A DNA stretch of 64,000 bases from Solirubrobacterales bacterium. Lineage in GTDB: Bacteria > Actinomycetota > Thermoleophilia > Solirubrobacterales > 70-9. The notes beneath the pieces are model-generated. The model was not told the DNA's origin and did no database searches. It worked only from the letters and a program-made list of their open reading frames with translations. Below, in pieces: positions 59,951 through 64,000 of this stretch. Where the stretch lies: the NCBI GenBank assembly GCA_025936755.1, contig JAICSS010000002.1, positions 62,001 to 126,000 of the forward strand. The letters are read 5' to 3'. Positions within the stretch are counted from its first letter, which is position 1. Every line of letters starts with the position of its first letter. The translations under genes were made by a program, and so were the position numbers.

Positions 59951-61369
59951 ATGTCCGACGACTCGAAAATCCCCAAGGGCCGGATCCGCCGCTCCGCCAA
60001 GCTGGGCTCGATAGTCGGCGTTCAGGGCGCCCGCTACGCCGGCACCAAAGCCGCCAACGTCGGCCGCTCCGAGGACGAGAGCAAAGAGCGGCTCGAGCAG
60101 CGCCACCTGGAGACGGCGATGAAGATGGTCGGCGCGCTGGGCCAGATGAAGGGCGCGGCGATGAAGCTCGGCCAGTTCGCCTCCTTCATCGACACCGAGT
60201 TCATCCCCGAGGAGTACCGCGACATCTACCAGGAGCAGCTGGCGAAGCTGCGCACCGACGCGCCGGCGATGCCCTGGGAGAAGGTCGAGAAGGTGCTGGA
60301 GGAGGAGTACGACGGCGAACCGGTCTCCGAGCTCTTCGCCGAGTTCGAGACCGAGGCCTTCGCCGCCGCCTCGATCGGCCAGGTCCACCGGGCCGAGCTG
60401 CTCGACGGCCGCGCGGTCGCGGTGAAGATCCAGTACCCGGGGATCGCCGAGGCGCTCGACGCCGACCTCCGCAACGCCGGCACCCTGGTGCGGCTGGCGC
60501 GGGCGCTGGCGCCGGGGCTCGACGCCAAGGCGATCGCCGAGGAGATCCGCGAGCGGGTGATGGAGGAGCTCGACTACGAGTACGAGGCCCAGAACCAGCG
60601 CACCTTCTCCCGCGCCTACCGCGGCCACCCCTTCATCTACGTGCCCGAAGTCGTGACCAGGCTCTCGCGCCGGCGCGTCCTCGTCACCGAGCTGGTCAGC
60701 GGCCGCGGCTTCGAGGAGATCAAGGAGCTGCCGCACGAGGAGCGCAGCCGCTTCGGCGAGATCGTCTTCCGCGGCAGCATCGGCTCGATGTTCAACGTCC
60801 AGCACTTCAACGCCGACCCCCACCCCGGCAACTACATCCTCATGGACGACGGCCGCGTCGCCTTCCTCGACTTCGGGATGACGAAGAAGCTGGATCGCGA
60901 GCAGATCCTGCTCGAGCAGCGCGCCTTCGACGCCGCCTCGCGCGACGACCCGGAGGCCTTCCGCCAAGCCCTTCACGACCTCGGCTTCGTCAAGAAGCCC
61001 TCGAAGCTGGACGCCGAGCGGCTGCTGGAGCACATGGGCGCGGTCGGCGGCTGGTACATCGAGGACCGCGAGATCGAGATCACCCCCCGGCGGGTGATGA
61101 AGATCATCGAATCCACCCACGACCCGCGCTCGGAGTTCTACGAGCTGATGCGCCGCGAGTCGATCCCGGCCGAGGAGCTGATGGGGCGGCGGATGGAAAT
61201 CGGCGTCGTCGCCGTGCTCGGCCAGCTGCGGGCGAAGCGCAACTGGCACCGGATCTTCCGCGAGTGGGTCTACGCCGACCCGCCCGCCACCGAGCTCGGC
61301 CGGGAGGAATGGGAGTACTTCGAGGAACGAGGGCTGAAGCGGGCGCCCGGCCTCGCCGAAACCCTCTGA
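59951..61369 (+). CDS. ABC1/UbiB-family atypical kinase
   Basis: A 472-residue protein-kinase-like protein. The KxGQ motif (KLGQFAS), the Ala-rich loop AAASIGQVH, the AVKIQYPGI lysine, ADPHPGNY and the LDFGM metal site are all in order. Family members support quinone synthesis or lipid homeostasis as ATPases more than as kinases. In a menaquinone-based organism the target is unclear. It is divergent from rplY. Confidence 0.9.
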   Translation: MSDDSKIPKGRIRRSAKLGSIVGVQGARYAGTKAANVGRSEDESKERLEQRHLETAMKMVGALGQMKGAAMKLGQFASFIDTEFIPEEYRDIYQEQLAKLRTDAPAMPWEKVEKVLEEEYDGEPVSELFAEFETEAFAAASIGQVHRAELLDGRAVAVKIQYPGIAEALDADLRNAGTLVRLARALAPGLDAKAIAEEIRERVMEELDYEYEAQNQRTFSRAYRGHPFIYVPEVVTRLSRRRVLVTELVSGRGFEEIKELPHEERSRFGEIVFRGSIGSMFNVQHFNADPHPGNYILMDDGRVAFLDFGMTKKLDREQILLEQRAFDAASRDDPEAFRQALHDLGFVKKPSKLDAERLLEHMGAVGGWYIEDREIEITPRRVMKIIESTHDPRSEFYELMRRESIPAEELMGRRMEIGVVAVLGQLRAKRNWHRIFREWVYADPPATELGREEWEYFEERGLKRAPGLAETL

Positions 61370-61410
61370 GCCGATCTGCGGGCGCCCGAGCTTCGGGGGC
61401 TATGGCCCGC

Positions 61411-62160
61411 TCAATCTCGGAGCTGGGCGAACAGCCGCGGGTCGTTCGAGCAGAGGCCGTCGACCCCGATGGCGACGAGCTTCTCCATCCGCGGCAGGTC
61501 GTCGACGGTCCAGGCGATCAGCTCGACTCCGGCGAGCCTGCAGATCCGGGCCAGCCGTGGCGTGACCAGCGGGTGGTAGACCCACATCGCCTCGACTCCG
61601 AACTGCGGCAATTTCTGGGCGGCGAGGCCGGGCAGGCGGTGGCGCATCGCCACCATCGCGCCCAGGACCGGGAGCCGCGCCCAGCGCTTCGAGTTCCAGT
61701 CCTTGGTCACTTTGGGATAGGTCCAGCCGCGCCGCAGCGCCGGCTGCAGCTCGAGGATCCGGCCCAGCGTGTGCAGCTCCATCGTCGAGATCATCGCCCG
61801 CTCGACCAGCCCCCGCTCCCCCAGCGCCGCGACGACCTCCTCCTCCCTGCCGGGCAGCTTGATGTCGAGGTCGATCTCGACCTCGTGCAGCGGCGGCTCG
61901 AGGAAGGCGTCGAGCGCCTCGGTCAGCTTCAGCGGCGTCCGCCGCTCGGCGTCCTCCCAGTCGTGGGCGATCACCAGCGGGTGCCGCTGCTCGGGCGGCA
62001 GGTGCGCGTCCGCCAGCCAGAGCACGTCCATCTCGATCGTGTCGACCCCGGCCTCGACCGCCGCCCGGAAGCTCTCGACCGTGTTCCCGGGCGCGATCGA
62101 GTCGGCCCCCTTGTGGCCGACCAGGCGCAGCTTGCGCGGCTCTGAATCCGGCTCGCTCAG
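61411..62160 (-). CDS. Glycerophosphodiester phosphodiesterase, apparent CTG start
   Basis: A 249-residue GDPD. The catalytic GHKGA (usually HRG), the NTVESFRAAVEAG helix, TIEMDV metal ligands and the AHDW His are present, as well as a late GVDGLCSNDP. No ATG, GTG or TTG precedes the GHKG motif within the frame; the first ATG (62031) comes after it. CTG 62160 overlaps the prs stop (CTGA), just like the coupled GTGA pairs elsewhere. It cleaves glycerophosphodiesters to glycerol-3-phosphate. Confidence 0.88.
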   Translation of the reverse strand: MSEPDSEPRKLRLVGHKGADSIAPGNTVESFRAAVEAGVDTIEMDVLWLADAHLPPEQRHPLVIAHDWEDAERRTPLKLTEALDAFLEPPLHEVEIDLDIKLPGREEEVVAALGERGLVERAMISTMELHTLGRILELQPALRRGWTYPKVTKDWNSKRWARLPVLGAMVAMRHRLPGLAAQKLPQFGVEAMWVYHPLVTPRLARICRLAGVELIAWTVDDLPRMEKLVAIGVDGLCSNDPRLFAQLRD

Positions 62161-63182
62161 AAGAGCTGGTTCTCGCCGGCGAAGATCTCGCTCACCGAGT
62201 CGTCGGTGAAGATGCGGCGGATCGAGTCGGCGAAGGTGCTGGCGGTGGAGAGGACGGTGATGTTGTCCGGGGCGTCGGGACGAAGCGGCAGGGTGTCGGT
62301 GACGACGATCCGCTCGATCGCCGAGTTTTCCAGCCGTTCGAAGGCCGGGCCGGAGAAGACGCCGTGGGTGGCGCAGGCGATCACCCGCGCCGCGCCCTCG
62401 TCGATCACCGTCTGGGCGGCGGCGCAGAGGGTGCCGGCGGTGTCGATCATGTCGTCGACGAGGACCGCGGTCTTGCCCTTGACGTCACCGACCACGTAGC
62501 CGATCTCCGCCACCTGCTGGGCCGGCCGCTCCTTCTCCATCACCGCCCAGTGGGTGCCGATGCGGCGGGCGAAGTTGCGCGCGGTCTTCACGCGGCCGGC
62601 ATCCGGGCTGACGATCACCAGCTCGTCCTTCATTTCCTGGTCGGCGAACCACTGGGTCAGCATCGGCATCGCCGTCATGTGGTCGACCGGGACGTGGAAG
62701 AAGCCCTGCACCTGGCCGGCGTGGAGGTCCATGGTGAGGACGCGGTCGACGCCGACCGCCTCCAGGCACTTGGCGACGATCCGGGCCGAGATCGGCTCCC
62801 GGGGGGCGGACTTCTTGTCCTGGCGGGCGTAGCCGTACCAGGGGAGGACGGCGATGATCCGGTGCGCGGAGGCGCCCTGGGCGGCGTCGATCATCGTCAG
62901 CAGCTCCATCAAGGCGTCGTTCGGGGTCATCCCTTCCTGCTCGTTGGCGCAGGTCGACTGCACGAGGAAGACGTCGGCGCCGCGGATCGATTCCTCGTAG
63001 CGGCAGTAGACCTCGCCGTTGGCGAAGGTGGTCAGCGTCGCCTGGCCGAGGTCGAGGTCGAGCTTGCCGGCGACCTTGGCGGCGAGGTCCATCGAACAGC
63101 GGCCGCCGAAGACCATCATCTTCTTCGTGTAGTCGTGGTCGATGCCAGTCGCCGCCTGCGGGCGCTCCTCGATCATGCTCAC
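62157..63182 (-). CDS. prs: Ribose-phosphate pyrophosphokinase
   Basis: A 341-residue PRPP synthetase. It has FANGEVYCRYEESIRG near the start, the flexible-loop DKKSAPREPISA, and the PRPP-binding VLVDDMIDTAGTL. It makes PRPP for nucleotides, His and Trp. About 20 residues precede the usual start. The GTG start overlaps the glmU stop (GTGA), the classical glmU-prs pair. Confidence 0.96.
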   Translation of the reverse strand: MSMIEERPQAATGIDHDYTKKMMVFGGRCSMDLAAKVAGKLDLDLGQATLTTFANGEVYCRYEESIRGADVFLVQSTCANEQEGMTPNDALMELLTMIDAAQGASAHRIIAVLPWYGYARQDKKSAPREPISARIVAKCLEAVGVDRVLTMDLHAGQVQGFFHVPVDHMTAMPMLTQWFADQEMKDELVIVSPDAGRVKTARNFARRIGTHWAVMEKERPAQQVAEIGYVVGDVKGKTAVLVDDMIDTAGTLCAAAQTVIDEGAARVIACATHGVFSGPAFERLENSAIERIVVTDTLPLRPDAPDNITVLSTASTFADSIRRIFTDDSVSEIFAGENQLF

Positions 63183-64000
63183 GGGGTCTTGTCCTCTCGC
63201 ATCTCGGCCGCTTTGCGAGCGGCGTATCCGTCGATGTTCCTCTGCGCGTTCTCACTGACGCCGAGAGCCCCCTCGGGAACGTCGTCCTTGATCACTGCGC
63301 CAGCGCCAGTGTAGGCGGCGTCGCCGACTTCTACCGGTGCGACGAGCATCGTGTCAACGCCGATGCGGACGTTGCGGCCGATGACGGTCCGGTTCTTGCG
63401 GAAACCGTCGTAGTTGGCGGTGATCGTGCCGGCGCCGAGGTTGCTGCCGGCGCCGACGTCGGCGTCGCCGACGTAGGCGAGGTGAGGGATCTTGGAGCCC
63501 TCCCCCAGCTGCGAGTTCTTGATCTCGACGAAGGTGCCGGCCTTGGCGCCGTCCTCGAGCAGGGCGCCGGGGCGCAGGTAGGCGAACGGGCCGACCGAGC
63601 AGCCCGCCCGCACGTCGCACTCGACCAGGTAGGAGTGCAGGACCTGGGAGCCGGCGCCGACCGCGGTGTCGACGAGGGTGCTGAGGGGGCCGACGACGGC
63701 GCCCTCGGCGATCGTCGTCTCACCGCGCAGGGTCGTCCCGGGCTCGATCCTCGCGTCGGCGGCGATCTCGACGCCGGCGTCGACCCAGGTCGAGGCGGGG
63801 TCGACGATCGTGGCGCCGGCGAGCATGTGGGCCTCGAGCAGGCGACGGCGGCCCTCGGCCTCGACGGCGGCGAGGTCGACGCGGTTGTTGACCCCCATCG
63901 TCACCGCGGGGTCGTCGGCCTTGTGGGCGAAGACGGAGTGCCCCGCCTCGCGCAGGGCCGGGAAGACGTCGGGGAGGTAGTACTCGCCCTGGGCGTTGTC
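63179..64000 (-). CDS. glmU: Bifunctional UDP-GlcNAc pyrophosphorylase / GlcN-1-P acetyltransferase, C-terminal part
   Basis: An open frame from the window edge: 273 residues of the C-terminal part. It enters in the end of the uridyltransferase domain (NAQGEYYLPD), then GVNNRVDL and the left-handed beta-helix of hexapeptide repeats, with YLRPGALL, FVEIKNSQLG and TITANYDG of the acetyltransferase site. It makes UDP-GlcNAc for peptidoglycan. The N-terminal half lies beyond 64000. Confidence 0.95.
   Translation of the reverse strand, partial: DNAQGEYYLPDVFPALREAGHSVFAHKADDPAVTMGVNNRVDLAAVEAEGRRRLLEAHMLAGATIVDPASTWVDAGVEIAADARIEPGTTLRGETTIAEGAVVGPLSTLVDTAVGAGSQVLHSYLVECDVRAGCSVGPFAYLRPGALLEDGAKAGTFVEIKNSQLGEGSKIPHLAYVGDADVGAGSNLGAGTITANYDGFRKNRTVIGRNVRIGVDTMLVAPVEVGDAAYTGAGAVIKDDVPEGALGVSENAQRNIDGYAARKAAEMREDKTP

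Overview
The window is high-GC actinobacterial chromosome, most like Thermoleophilia/Solirubrobacterales. I infer this from the dense coding, frequent GTG starts, four-base GTGA/ATGA gene overlaps, the menaquinol-type qcrCAB plus ctaCD layout, and the housekeeping order glmU-prs-GDPD / ABC1 kinase / rplY-pth-ECH-mfd-PpiC-eno-ftsB at the right end. No taxonomic search was possible. Many genes have a TANNNT -10 box only 6-10 bases before the start codon, so leaderless transcription looks common.

Layout. 1-4654: end of a sensor kinase, then a four-gene extracytoplasmic redox locus (b-type cytochrome, acidic anchored protein, ApbE flavin transferase, ferric-reductase-like protein) and a divergent ABC-2 exporter. 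4702-9511: divergent-clade Nramp transporter, phosphoketolase and acetate kinase, translationally coupled (a bifid-shunt-like acetyl-phosphate/acetate module). 9538-10815: L,D-transpeptidase lipoprotein. 10955-19510: long plus-strand run with an enolase-superfamily enzyme, a pyruvate-oxidase-like TPP enzyme, a membrane protein, a gluconate-dehydrogenase-subunit-3-like protein, a GMC dehydrogenase with a three-Cys cluster motif, an SDR and a GH15 enzyme. 19520-25881: respiratory supercluster (oxidase subunits II and I, small membrane protein, CtaG, dihaem cytochrome c, Rieske protein, cytochrome b). 25995-30464: Crp-like regulator, STAS protein, two secreted proteins, and a TlpA/Sco pair that would serve copper delivery.

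30647-38421 is a roughly 7.8-kb genomic island inserted in the 3' end of the initiator tRNA gene. A perfect 43-bp direct repeat bounds it, and paired GTTGCCCCA motifs lie just inside each end. Its base composition is visibly less GC-rich. It carries a PD-(D/E)XK-like protein, an OLD-family ATPase/TOPRIM nuclease, a Vsr endonuclease, one polypeptide with two complete cytosine-C5 methyltransferase domains, and a coupled PD-(D/E)XK protein that is the likely restriction enzyme. No integrase is present. This is the best candidate in the window for an undescribed system.

38564-64000: Ppx/GppA, a structured non-coding gap with a strong terminator, an acetolactate-synthase-like enzyme, tRNA-Leu, a membrane-tethered ECF sigma factor, an R2lox oxidase, a UPF0173 hydrolase, a catalytically dead rhomboid, class I aldolase, a nuclease, small lineage proteins, a large membrane protein whose gene contains a long palindrome, and the conserved housekeeping block. 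Within that block pth and the GDPD gene appear to start at CTG.
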